Shown piece after piece: positions 7,506 to 14,983 of a DNA stretch of 64,000 bases. A model generated the notes under the pieces. The model saw only the letters and a program-made list of their open reading frames with translations, did no database searches and had not been told where the DNA came from. This DNA comes from an uncultured Allobosea sp. (GTDB taxonomy: Bacteria; Pseudomonadota; Alphaproteobacteria; Rhizobiales; Beijerinckiaceae): assembly GCF_945956895.1 (NCBI RefSeq), contig NZ_CAMFJF010000003.1, positions 62,001-126,000 of the forward strand, in the 5' to 3' direction. A program made the translations under genes and the position numbers. Positions within the stretch are counted from its first letter, which is position 1, and every line of letters begins with the position of its first letter.

Positions 7506-9011
7506 ATGAAGCTGTTGAAGGTTGCGATTTCGGCTGCCGCGCTCGCGCTTGCGACGATACCGGCACTGGCCCAGGCCCCGTCGACCCTGCGGATCGGCGT
7601 GCAGGAAGACCCCGACATGCTCGACCCGCACAAGGCACGCACCTTCGTCGGCCGCATCGTCTTCATGGGCCTGTGCGACCGGCTGCTCGACATCACGCCG
7701 GAGCTGAAGCTGGTGCCGCGGCTGGCGACGGAGTGGGGTTTCTCCACCGACGGACTGACGCTGACGATGAAGCTGCGCAGCGACGCCAAGTTCCATGACG
7801 GTGAGAGCTTCAACGCCGAAGCCGCCAAAGCCAATCTCGAGCGCGCGATGACCCTGCCGGATTCGCTGCGCAAATCGGAGCTCGCCTCGGTCGACAAGGT
7901 CGAGGCCCCGGATGCGACGACGCTGGTACTGAAACTGAAGCGGCCCGATGCGACGCTGCTCGCCCAGCTCACCGACCGCGCCGGCATGATGCTCTCGCCC
8001 AAGAGCCTCTCCGGCGATGTCACGGCGAAGCCGATCTGCTCGGGCCCCTACAAATTCGTCGAGCGCGTCCAGAACGACCGGATCGTGCTGGATAAATTCA
8101 AGGAGCACTGGGAAGCAGACAAATACAGCTTCGACCGCATCATCTACCGGTCGATCCCCGATACGACGGTGCGCCTCGCCAATCTGCGTTCGGGCGAACT
8201 CGACATCCTGGAGCGGATGGCGCCGACCGATGTGAAATCGGCTCAGGGAGACAAGTCGCTCAAGGTCATGAGCGTCGCCAATCTCGGCTACCAGGGCATC
8301 ACCGTGAACACCAATAATGGCGAGGCGGCGAAGCAGCCGATCGGCCTGGACAAGCGCATCCGCCAGGCACTCTCGCTCTCGATCGACCGCAAGGTGCTGA
8401 ACGACGCCGTGTTCGACGGGCTCTATGAGCCGATGCTCCAGCCGTTCAACCCCGGCAATCCCTATCTCAGCGCCGATTTCCCGGTGCCGCCCCGCGACGT
8501 CGCCAAGGCGAAGGCGCTGATGAAGGCCGCTGGCACCGAAAAAATCTCGGTCGAGCTTTTCGTTACCAACAATCCGGTCCAGGCGCAGGTCGGCCAGGTG
8601 ATCCAGGCGATGGCGCAGGAGGCCGGCATCGACGTCCAGATCCGCTCGACCGAATTCGCCAGCCAGTTGCGCGACCAGCAGCAGGGCAAGTTCCAGCTCA
8701 GCTTGATCGGCTGGTCCGGCCGGATCGACCCGGACGGTAACATCCACGCCTTCGTCACCACCAAGGGCAACCAGAACGACGGCAAATATTCCAATCCGCA
8801 AGTCGACAAGGAGCTCGACGAAGCACGCACGATCTACGAGCCGGCCGCGCGCAAGAAGCACTACGATGCCGCGCAGAAGATCCTGCAGGACGAGTTGCCG
8901 ATCATTTATCTCTACAACGACAAGCGCTATTTCGCGCTGCGGGCGAACATGCAGGGCTTCGTGATCAACCCGGACGGAATGATCCGGCTCGCAGGGTTGA
9001 AGCGTTCGTGA
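7506..9011 (+). CDS. Peptide-type ABC transporter substrate-binding protein (SBP family 5)
   Basis: 501 aa with a Sec signal peptide (MKLLKVAISAAALALATIPALAQA, cleaved after about residue 23) and the family-5 start of the mature chain, LRIGVQEDPDMLDPHKA. The length and the C-terminal FVINPDGMIRLAGL region fit periplasmic DppA/OppA-like proteins for di- and oligopeptides or related solutes. GAGGGGA before the ATG is a good ribosome-binding site. Two permease genes follow, after a palindromic repeat that separates this gene from them. The ligand is unknown; the gamma-glutamyltransferase gene downstream hints at glutamyl peptides. Confidence 0.92.
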   Translation: MKLLKVAISAAALALATIPALAQAPSTLRIGVQEDPDMLDPHKARTFVGRIVFMGLCDRLLDITPELKLVPRLATEWGFSTDGLTLTMKLRSDAKFHDGESFNAEAAKANLERAMTLPDSLRKSELASVDKVEAPDATTLVLKLKRPDATLLAQLTDRAGMMLSPKSLSGDVTAKPICSGPYKFVERVQNDRIVLDKFKEHWEADKYSFDRIIYRSIPDTTVRLANLRSGELDILERMAPTDVKSAQGDKSLKVMSVANLGYQGITVNTNNGEAAKQPIGLDKRIRQALSLSIDRKVLNDAVFDGLYEPMLQPFNPGNPYLSADFPVPPRDVAKAKALMKAAGTEKISVELFVTNNPVQAQVGQVIQAMAQEAGIDVQIRSTEFASQLRDQQQGKFQLSLIGWSGRIDPDGNIHAFVTTKGNQNDGKYSNPQVDKELDEARTIYEPAARKKHYDAAQKILQDELPIIYLYNDKRYFALRANMQGFVINPDGMIRLAGLKRS

Positions 9012-9051
9012 GGATCCGCGAGTTGGCAGGCCATGGCGATTCCGCCATGGC

Positions 9052-9141
9052 CGTCATTGCGAGGAGCGTAGCGACGAAGCAATCCAGGGGGACACAGAGC
9101 TCTGCCGCCCCTGGATTGCTTCGCTGCGCTCGCAATGACGG
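9052..9141. repeat. Palindromic pair, family G, inside ABC operon
   Basis: GTCATTGCGAGGAGCGTAGC opens the left arm and the inverse arm ends GCTCGCAATGACGG; CCCCTGGATTGCTTCG and its partner form the inner stem. A separate 8-bp hairpin, CCATGGCG-ATTC-CGCCATGG, precedes it at 9031-9050. The element lies in the gap between the binding-protein and first permease genes, ending 12 bases before the permease start. Confidence 0.88.
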
Positions 9142-9153
9142 TGGGAGCAGCCG

Positions 9154-10098
9154 ATGGCCACGCTGATCCTCCGCCGCATCCTGATCGCGATACCGACGCT
9201 GTTCCTGGTATCGCTCTTCGTCTTCGCCCTGCAGCGCGCGCTGCCGGGCGACCCCTTCCTCGTCATCGCCGGCGAGGAACGCGACCCCGAGGTGATCGCG
9301 CGGCTGCGCGAGATCTACCGCATGGACGATCCGATCTTCGTCCAGTTCTTCGCCTGGCTCGGACAGGTCGTGCAGGGCGATTTCGGCCGCTCGCTGCGCA
9401 CGGGTGAACCGGTGCTGGGGCTGATCCTGCAGAAGTTGCCGGTGACGATCCAGCTCGCCACGGCTTCAATCCTGATCGCGATCTCGATCGGCATCCCGAT
9501 CGGCATCCTCGCGGCGCGGCGCAAGGGTACGCTCGTCGACTATTCGGCCAGCGCAGTCGCGCTGTCAGGGCTCTCGATCCCGAATTTCTGGTTCGGGATC
9601 ATGCTGATCCTCCTGGTCTCGGTGCACCTGAAATGGCTGCCGGCCTCGGGCTACGAATCGATCTTCGTCCACCCCTGGGAAGCGATCAAACGCCTGATCA
9701 TGCCGGCCTTCGTGCTCGGCAACGGGCTCGCCGCCTTCCTGATGCGCCATACCCGCTCGGCGATGCTGGAGGTGCTGCGCTCCGACTATGTCCGCACCGC
9801 CCGCGCCAAGGGGCTCGACGAGGACACGGTCGTGCATCGCCATGCGCTGCGCAACGCGCTGGTGCCGATCATCACGCTGACGACGCTGCTCTTCGGCGAG
9901 TTGCTGGCCGGCGCGGTGCTGACCGAGCAGGTCTTCACCATCCCCGGTTTCGGCAAACTCATCGTCGATGCCGTGTTCAACCGCGATTACGGCGTGGTGC
10001 AGGGCGTGGTGCTGTGCACGGCCATCGGCTTCATCCTGATGAACCTGATCGCCGACATTCTCTATGTTCTCGTCAATCCGCGCTTGAGGACCGGCTGA
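9154..10098 (+). CDS. ABC transporter permease, DppB type
   Basis: 314 aa with six predicted membrane segments. The start LILRRILIAIPTLFLVSLFVFAL and the length match DppB/OppB inner-membrane subunits. The cytoplasmic coupling loop contains the EAA-type stretch DYVRTARAKGLDEDTV near residue 215, which docks onto the ATPase. Its stop overlaps the start of the next permease gene in TGATG, indicating translational coupling. It pairs with the following permease as a heterodimer. Confidence 0.93.
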   Translation: MATLILRRILIAIPTLFLVSLFVFALQRALPGDPFLVIAGEERDPEVIARLREIYRMDDPIFVQFFAWLGQVVQGDFGRSLRTGEPVLGLILQKLPVTIQLATASILIAISIGIPIGILAARRKGTLVDYSASAVALSGLSIPNFWFGIMLILLVSVHLKWLPASGYESIFVHPWEAIKRLIMPAFVLGNGLAAFLMRHTRSAMLEVLRSDYVRTARAKGLDEDTVVHRHALRNALVPIITLTTLLFGELLAGAVLTEQVFTIPGFGKLIVDAVFNRDYGVVQGVVLCTAIGFILMNLIADILYVLVNPRLRTG

Positions 10099-10979
10099 TG
10101 GCATCGCTCGATTCCATCTCCTCGACTGGTTCCGCCAACGGTGTGAAGGCCCGCCCGGGCGTGCTTTCCCGCCTCGTCCGCAACAAATCGGCGCTGATCG
10201 GCGGCAGCATCGTGCTGATCTTCGTTCTGATGGCGGTGCTGGCGCCGGTCCTGCTGCTGGCGGATCCGTTCAAGTCGAACTTCCTGGCCATCCGCAAGCC
10301 GCCATCCGAGCTCTACTGGTTCGGCACGGACGAACTCGGGCGCGATCAGGTCACGCGGCTGTTCTTCGGGGCGCGGGCCTCGCTGCTCGCCGGCATCGTC
10401 TCGGTGCTGATCGCGGTGGCGATCGGCCTGCCCTTCGGCCTCCTCGCGGGCTGGTATGGCGGCTGGGTCGACATCGCGATCTCGCGCGTCACCGAAGCCT
10501 TGCTGGCCTGTCCGTTCCTGATCCTCGCCATCGCGTTTGCCGCCGTGCTCGGCCCGTCGCTGACCAATGCGATGATCGCGATCGGCCTCTCGGCCGTGCC
10601 GATCTTCATCCGGCTGATCCGCGGCCAGGTGATGAACGTGAAGGCGGAGGATTTCGTCGAGGGCGCGCGGGCTGTCGGCGCGCGCGATCTCAGGCTGATG
10701 TTCCGCCATGTCCTGCCCAACACCCTGTCCCCCATCGTGGTGCAGTCGACATTATTCATGGCGCAGGCGATCATTCTCGAAGCCGCCCTCTCCTTCCTTG
10801 GCCTCGGCCAGCAGCCGCCGGCGCCCTCCTGGGGACAGATGCTCAACGTCGCCAAGAACTTCATGGAGCAGGCGCCGTGGATGTCGGTGGCGCCGGGCGT
10901 CTGCATCTTCCTCGCCGTGCTCGGCTTCAACCTGCTCGGCGACGGCCTGCGCGACGCGCTCGACCCGAAAGAAAACTAG
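10098..10979 (+). CDS. ABC transporter permease, DppC type
   Basis: 293 aa from the ATG at 10098, which overlaps the previous stop codon; the longer ORF in the track is open frame read through dppB. A cytoplasmic N terminus leads into the first helix (LIGGSIVLIFVLMAVLAPVLL), then the DppC hallmark YWFGTDELGRD and the coupling loop with EGARAVGARDLRL. No ATPase genes (DppD/DppF type) follow: the next features are a repeat-borne nuclease gene and a GGT-like gene. The ATPases must be encoded elsewhere or be shared. Confidence 0.93.
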   Translation: MASLDSISSTGSANGVKARPGVLSRLVRNKSALIGGSIVLIFVLMAVLAPVLLLADPFKSNFLAIRKPPSELYWFGTDELGRDQVTRLFFGARASLLAGIVSVLIAVAIGLPFGLLAGWYGGWVDIAISRVTEALLACPFLILAIAFAAVLGPSLTNAMIAIGLSAVPIFIRLIRGQVMNVKAEDFVEGARAVGARDLRLMFRHVLPNTLSPIVVQSTLFMAQAIILEAALSFLGLGQQPPAPSWGQMLNVAKNFMEQAPWMSVAPGVCIFLAVLGFNLLGDGLRDALDPKEN

Positions 10980-11000
10980 AAGATGCCCCCTGCCACCCTC

Positions 11001-11054
11001 AGCCCTCATCCTGAGGAGCCGCGAAGCGGCGTCTCGAAGGATGCTTCAGGAGGC
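11001..11054 (+). repeat. Family A copy 2, left arm
   Basis: AGCCCTCATCCTGAGGAG... followed by the small hairpin GCCGC-GAA-GCGGC, then GTCTCGAAGGATGC and TTCAGGAGGC. It is the same arm as in short copies A1 and A3. Its matching inverted arm lies 336 bases further right, beyond the GIY-YIG gene. The AGGAGG at its inner end serves as that gene's ribosome-binding site. Confidence 0.9.
11048..11053 (+). promoter_or_regulatory. Ribosome-binding site supplied by repeat arm
   Basis: AGGAGG is six bases upstream of the GTG at 11060. These six bases belong to the conserved inner end of the family A arm and occur at the same place in copy A3, which has no gene. This decides the GTG start of the GIY-YIG gene. 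Confidence 0.75.
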
Positions 11055-11059
11055 GCCTT

Positions 11060-11359
11060 GTGCGAGACCATGATGGATGCTGGCTCTACATCGTAAAATG
11101 CAGCGACGGCAGTTTCTACACCGGCACCACGCGTGCGGACGTGGCAACCCGCGTCGGCCAGCACAATGCAGGACTTCATTCCGACAGCTACACTTTCACC
11201 CGAAGGCCAGTTAGCCTCGTGTTCGCTGAGCATTTTCCCAACATCCTCGACGCAATCACCATGGAGCGACGCGTCAAAGGTTGGTCCCGACGAAAGAAAC
11301 AAGCCATGATCGACGGTCGCTGGGACGAATTACTCGAACTTGCGAAGCGCCAGCAGTGA
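11060..11359 (+). CDS. GIY-YIG nuclease-family protein carried between repeat arms
   Basis: 99 aa, a single minimal GIY-YIG domain of the YhbQ/UPF0213 type. LYIVKCSDGSFYTGTT is the GIY...YIG strand pair (as LYI and YTG). The following helix, ADVATRVGQHNAG, carries the conserved Arg; MERRVKGWSRRKKQAMI holds the metal-binding Glu and the basic stretch typical of single-domain members. Such proteins are DNA-binding or DNA-cutting nucleases of largely unknown function. The gene fills exactly the space between two inverted family A arms, starts at a GTG served by AGGAGG in the left arm, and ends 30 bases before the right arm. That layout suggests a mobile unit. Confidence 0.88.
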   Translation: MRDHDGCWLYIVKCSDGSFYTGTTRADVATRVGQHNAGLHSDSYTFTRRPVSLVFAEHFPNILDAITMERRVKGWSRRKKQAMIDGRWDELLELAKRQQ

Positions 11360-11389
11360 GCTTTCCTTTGCCGCGTGATTTCGAGCCTT

Positions 11390-11441
11390 CTGGAGCATCC
11401 TTCGAGACGCCGCTGCGCGGCTCCTCAGGATGAGGGCTGAG
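11390..11441 (-). repeat. Family A copy 2, right arm
   Basis: CTGGAGCATCCTTCGAGACG, a small hairpin, then CTCCTCAGGATGAGGGCTGAG. It is the inverse of the left arm at 11001-11054. In short copies A1 and A3 the same two arms are separated by only about 10 bases. Confidence 0.9.
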
Positions 11442-11483
11442 CTGAGATCTAATTCCCTTCTTCCTGTTTGACTGGATCCACCC

Positions 11484-13283
11484 ATGTTCACCACCCGCCC
11501 CGAAATCCTCGGTACCTTCGGTGTCGTGACCTCGACGCACTGGCTCGCCACCGCGTCGGGCATGGCGATGCTGGAAAAGGGCGGCAACGCCTTCGACGCC
11601 TGCGCCGCCGCCGCCTTCGTGCTGCAGGTGGTGGAGCCGCATCTCGTCGGCCCGGCCGGTGACATGCCCGCCGTGTTCTATTCGGCCGAGACCGGGAAGG
11701 TCGAGACGCTCTGCGCGCAGGGACCGGCCCCGCAGGCGGCCACCATCGCCGCCTACAAGGCGCTCGGCCTCGACCTGATCCCCGGCTCCGGCCTGCTCGC
11801 CACCGTCATCCCCGGCGCCTTCGGCGGCTGGATGAGGCTGTTGCGCGACCATGGCCGGCTCAAGCTGCGCGACGTTCTCGAACCCGCGATCGGCTATTTC
11901 GAGAACGGCCACCCGATGCTGCCGCGCGTCTCCGATTCGATCCGGGAGCTGACCGATCTCTTCAGCAACGAGTGGGCGAGCTCGGGCGCGGTCTACCTGC
12001 CCGGCGGCAATGTGCCGGAGGCGCGCAAGCTCTTCGCCAACAAGGCCGCGGCCGAAACCTACAAGCGCATCCTCGCCGAAGCGGAAGCCAAGGGCAGCGA
12101 TCGCCAGGAGCAGATCCAGGGCGCCTATGACGCCTGGTACAAGGGCTTCGTCGCCGAGGCGATGGACCGCTTCTGCCGCACGCAGGAGGTGATGGATTCC
12201 TCCGGCCGCCGCAACAAGGGCCTGCTGACCGCGCAGGACATGGCGAATTACCAGCCGACCTACGAGACGCCGACCTCGGTGACCTATCACGATTGGGAGG
12301 TCTTCAAGATCGGGCCCTGGGGTCAGGGTCCGGCCTTCCTGCAGACGCTGAAGATCCTGGAGGGCGTCGACCTCGCCGGGATGGGGCCGGCGAGCCCTGA
12401 GTTCGTGCATCATGTCGTCGAGGCGATGAAGCTCGCCTTCGCCGATCGCGAGGCCTATTACGGCGACCCGGATTTCGTGAAAGTGCCGCTCAATACCCTG
12501 CTCTCGGCGGACTATGCCGCCGGGCGGCGCGGGCTGATCGGCGAGCGCGCCTCGCTGGAACTGCGCCCCGGTATCGTCTCGGGCTACGAGGCTCAGGTCG
12601 CGCATGCGATGAAGGCGCTCGGCGCCATCGCCCAGCCGACCCAGGGAAGCGCCAGCGTCGGCGAGCCGACCATGGCCTCGATGGTCGCGGCCGGCCGCAA
12701 GGGCGACACCGTCCATATCGACGTCATCGACAAATGGGGCAACATGATCGCGGCAACGCCGTCCGGCGGCTGGCTGCAATCCTCGCCGGTGATCCCGGAA
12801 CTCGGCTTCCCGCTCAATTCGCGCGCCCAGATGTTCTGGCTGGAAGAGGGCCTGCCCTCCTCGCTTGCGCCCGGCAAGCGGCCGCGCACGACGCTGACGC
12901 CCTCGATCGCCTTCGAGAACGGCAAGCCCCGCCTCGCCTTCGGCACGCCGGGCGGCGACCAGCAGGAGCAGTGGCAGCTCGGCCTGTTCCTGCGCCGGGT
13001 CCATCACGGCCTCAACCTGCAGGAGGCGATCGACCTACCGTTGTTCCACACGCAGCATTTCCCCTCCTCGTTCTACCCGCGCTCGTCGCGGCCGGGCCAC
13101 ATGATGATCGAGGAGAGCATCGGTGCAGCCGCCCTTGCCGAGCTGGAACGCCGCGGCCATGCCGTCGAGAAGGCCCCTGCCTGGACAGTCGGGCGCCTGA
13201 CGGCGGCAGAACGCGGCGATGACGGCCTCTTGCGCGCCGCCGCGACGCCGCGTCTGATGCAGGCCTATGCTGCGGGGCGCTGA
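11484..13283 (+). CDS. Gamma-glutamyltransferase-family Ntn-hydrolase
   Basis: 599 aa, a full-length GGT precursor. GNAFDACAAAAF and the GPAGDMPAVFY region match the large subunit. The self-cleavage site should be at GDT-VHIDVIDKWGN: the Thr aligned with the catalytic nucleophile and the following His are kept, but the common TTHxS is TVHID here. The small subunit ends with RLTAAERGDDGLLRAAATPR. No signal peptide is seen, so a cytosolic location is likely, unlike enteric GGT. It sits between a peptide-type ABC system and a DUF1028 gene, suggesting hydrolysis of imported gamma-glutamyl or similar amides. Substrate unproven. Confidence 0.88.
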   Translation: MFTTRPEILGTFGVVTSTHWLATASGMAMLEKGGNAFDACAAAAFVLQVVEPHLVGPAGDMPAVFYSAETGKVETLCAQGPAPQAATIAAYKALGLDLIPGSGLLATVIPGAFGGWMRLLRDHGRLKLRDVLEPAIGYFENGHPMLPRVSDSIRELTDLFSNEWASSGAVYLPGGNVPEARKLFANKAAAETYKRILAEAEAKGSDRQEQIQGAYDAWYKGFVAEAMDRFCRTQEVMDSSGRRNKGLLTAQDMANYQPTYETPTSVTYHDWEVFKIGPWGQGPAFLQTLKILEGVDLAGMGPASPEFVHHVVEAMKLAFADREAYYGDPDFVKVPLNTLLSADYAAGRRGLIGERASLELRPGIVSGYEAQVAHAMKALGAIAQPTQGSASVGEPTMASMVAAGRKGDTVHIDVIDKWGNMIAATPSGGWLQSSPVIPELGFPLNSRAQMFWLEEGLPSSLAPGKRPRTTLTPSIAFENGKPRLAFGTPGGDQQEQWQLGLFLRRVHHGLNLQEAIDLPLFHTQHFPSSFYPRSSRPGHMMIEESIGAAALAELERRGHAVEKAPAWTVGRLTAAERGDDGLLRAAATPRLMQAYAAGR

Positions 13284-13311
13284 GCTCTGTTCCACTGTTC
13301 TCCCTCCGCGG

Positions 13312-13412
13312 TCATCCCGGGCGGAGCGAAGCGAAGACCCGGGATCCATGCCTGAACCGTTCGGGCATGGATCCCGGATCAGCGCCGCTCACGCGGCTTG
13401 TCCGGGATGACA
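13312..13412. repeat. Palindromic pair, family D copy 1
   Basis: GTCATCCCGGGCGGAGCGAA... with CCGGGATCCATG, then the inverse arm ending CTTGTCCGGGATGAC. It fills the gap between the GGT-like and DUF1028 genes. Confidence 0.88.
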
Positions 13413-13459
13413 GCGTTCAATTTTCATTGGCCCGAGACCGTCTTTCAGGAGCTGACTAC

Positions 13460-14188
13460 ATGACCTGGTCCATCGTCGCCCGCGACGCCGCGACCGGCGC
13501 CTATGGCGTCGCCGTCTCGACCTGCGCCTTCGCCGTCGGCGCCCGCGTGCCCTATGGCGGCGGGCGGATCGGCGCCATCGCGACGCAGGCTTTCGTCAAC
13601 CCGCTCTACGGGATCGATGGGCTGAGGCTGCTGCAGGAGGGCCGCTCGGCGGTCGAGATCATCGCGACGCTGACAGCCGCCGACGAGGGCCGCGCCCATC
13701 GCCAGCTTCATGTCATCGACCGCGACGGCAAGATCGCTTCGCACACCGGCGCGGCCTGCATCGACTGGTGCGGCGCCGTCGACGGGCCGCAGGTCTCGGT
13801 CGCCGGCAACATGCTCTCCGGACCGGAGGTCGTGCAACAGACGCTGAAGGCCTATATCGCCGCGTCCGCGCTCGATTTCGACGAGCGCTTGCTGGTCGCG
13901 CTGGAAGCCGGCGAGAAGGCCGGCGGCGACAAGCGCGGCAAGCAATCCGCCGCCATCCGCATCTGGAGCGGCGAGCCGGTGCCGAGCATCGACATCCGCG
14001 TCGACGATCATGCCGATCCGCTCAGGGAGTTGCGGCGGCTTTGGCGTGTCGCCCATCAACGCTCAGTGCCGTTCCAGCAGGCCTCCCCCTCGCGCGGGCG
14101 CCCGGCCGGGGTCACCGACCGGACCGAGCTCGACCGCCTCTGCACGGAATATGCCGCCGCCTGGAATGCCCGGCACCCGGAGACCTGA
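13460..14188 (+). CDS. DUF1028 domain-containing protein
   Basis: 242 aa from the ATG at 13460, with AGGAG upstream; the ORF track begins earlier inside the repeat. The start MTWSIVARDAATGAYGVAVS and the glycine-rich GARVPYGGGRIGAIATQ stretch are typical of DUF1028, an Ntn-hydrolase-like fold of unproven activity. A C-terminal tail after about residue 210 (TDRTELDRLCTEYAAAW) is helical. It follows a GGT-like gene co-directionally, so a joint role in amide or peptide breakdown is likely, though the reaction is unknown. Confidence 0.88.
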   Translation: MTWSIVARDAATGAYGVAVSTCAFAVGARVPYGGGRIGAIATQAFVNPLYGIDGLRLLQEGRSAVEIIATLTAADEGRAHRQLHVIDRDGKIASHTGAACIDWCGAVDGPQVSVAGNMLSGPEVVQQTLKAYIAASALDFDERLLVALEAGEKAGGDKRGKQSAAIRIWSGEPVPSIDIRVDDHADPLRELRRLWRVAHQRSVPFQQASPSRGRPAGVTDRTELDRLCTEYAAAWNARHPET

Positions 14189-14271
14189 CCAGCCAGGCGC
14201 ATTCTCGCGACGCCCGTCGCGTGATAGGCTGACGCTTCGTCATCCTGTCATTCCGGCGAGTGGAGAATGTG

Positions 14272-14862
14272 ATGGCCGACCCGGATCACGAAGCTCTCCA
14301 GAGGCGCGTTGCCTCGCTGGAAGCACAGGTCGCAGCCTTGCTGCAGGCGATTTCGGCGGATCGCGGCGGCAATGTCGTCATCAACGCGCCGGGCTCGCTG
14401 ACCGTCAATTGCGGGATGGGCATTGCGCTGACGGCCGGCAGCGTGATGTCGCTGACCGCAGGCGGCATTCTTGCCGTGGCCGCAGGCGCCAATGCCAATG
14501 TGGTCGTCGGCAGCCGGCTGCGCGTCAGCAGCGGCCATGAAGCTTCGTTCGAAACACGGAATTTCAACGTCACCGCGGCTGTGGGCTGCGAGATCGATAG
14601 CGGGCAGAATTTCGCGATCAGGGCCGGCAAGGACATGGCGATGAGCGTCGGGAAGGACATGGCCGTCCATGTCGGCAAGACGCTTTCAATCGACAGCGCC
14701 GACGCGGCAGCGCTGAAGAGCGGCGATGCCAGGTTGAGCCTGAAGAAGGACGGCAATGTCGAGCTGCAGGGCCGCGACATCACGCTCAAGGCGACCGGAC
14801 GCATTGAGGCCAAGGCGTCCGGCAATGTCACGATCAAAGGATCAAAGATCCTGCAGAATTGA
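14272..14862 (+). CDS. Orphan protein resembling a VgrG/gp5-type spike-tip beta-helix
   Basis: 196 aa. The ATG at 14272 has GGAG six bases upstream; GTG starts at 14260 and 14269 are alternatives. Residues 1-35 look like a short coiled coil (LQRRVASLEAQVAALLQAI). The rest is a run of short, Gly/Ala-rich beta repeats such as SLTVNCG, MSLTAGG and MAMSVGKDMAVHVGK, ending with ITLKATGRIEAKASGNVTIKG and GSKILQN. This resembles the C-terminal needle of VgrG (DUF2345) and phage spikes. No OB-fold domain, signal peptide or injection-system gene is present nearby. Function unknown; the spike resemblance is by pattern only. Confidence 0.7.
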   Translation: MADPDHEALQRRVASLEAQVAALLQAISADRGGNVVINAPGSLTVNCGMGIALTAGSVMSLTAGGILAVAAGANANVVVGSRLRVSSGHEASFETRNFNVTAAVGCEIDSGQNFAIRAGKDMAMSVGKDMAVHVGKTLSIDSADAAALKSGDARLSLKKDGNVELQGRDITLKATGRIEAKASGNVTIKGSKILQN

Positions 14863-14870
14863 AACGCGTC

Positions 14871-14964
14871 CGTCATGCTCGCCCTTGTGGCGAGCATCCA
14901 CGTCTTGGACACCGCGCGGCATCAACGAAGACGTGGATGGTCGGGACAAGCCCGACCATGACGG
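14871..14964. repeat. Palindromic pair, family F copy 1
   Basis: CGTCATGCTCGCCCTTGTGG, then GCGAGCATCCACGTCTT, and the inverse AAGACGTGGATGGTCGGGAC ending CCCGACCATGACGG. It separates the convergent spike-like and PLP-enzyme genes and recurs at 43493 (inverted) and 61835. Confidence 0.9.
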
Positions 14965-14983
14965 CGGAGGCCGTTCTGGCGGC

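Noticed and set aside
5654-7798. 714-aa plus-strand ORF
   Set aside because: It runs antisense through matA and the sugar-acid kinase gene and into the ABC binding-protein gene in another frame. No recognisable domain.
11006-11302. 98-aa minus-strand ORF over the GIY-YIG gene
   Set aside because: Part of it is a translation of the family A arm; the plus frame carries the GIY-YIG motifs.
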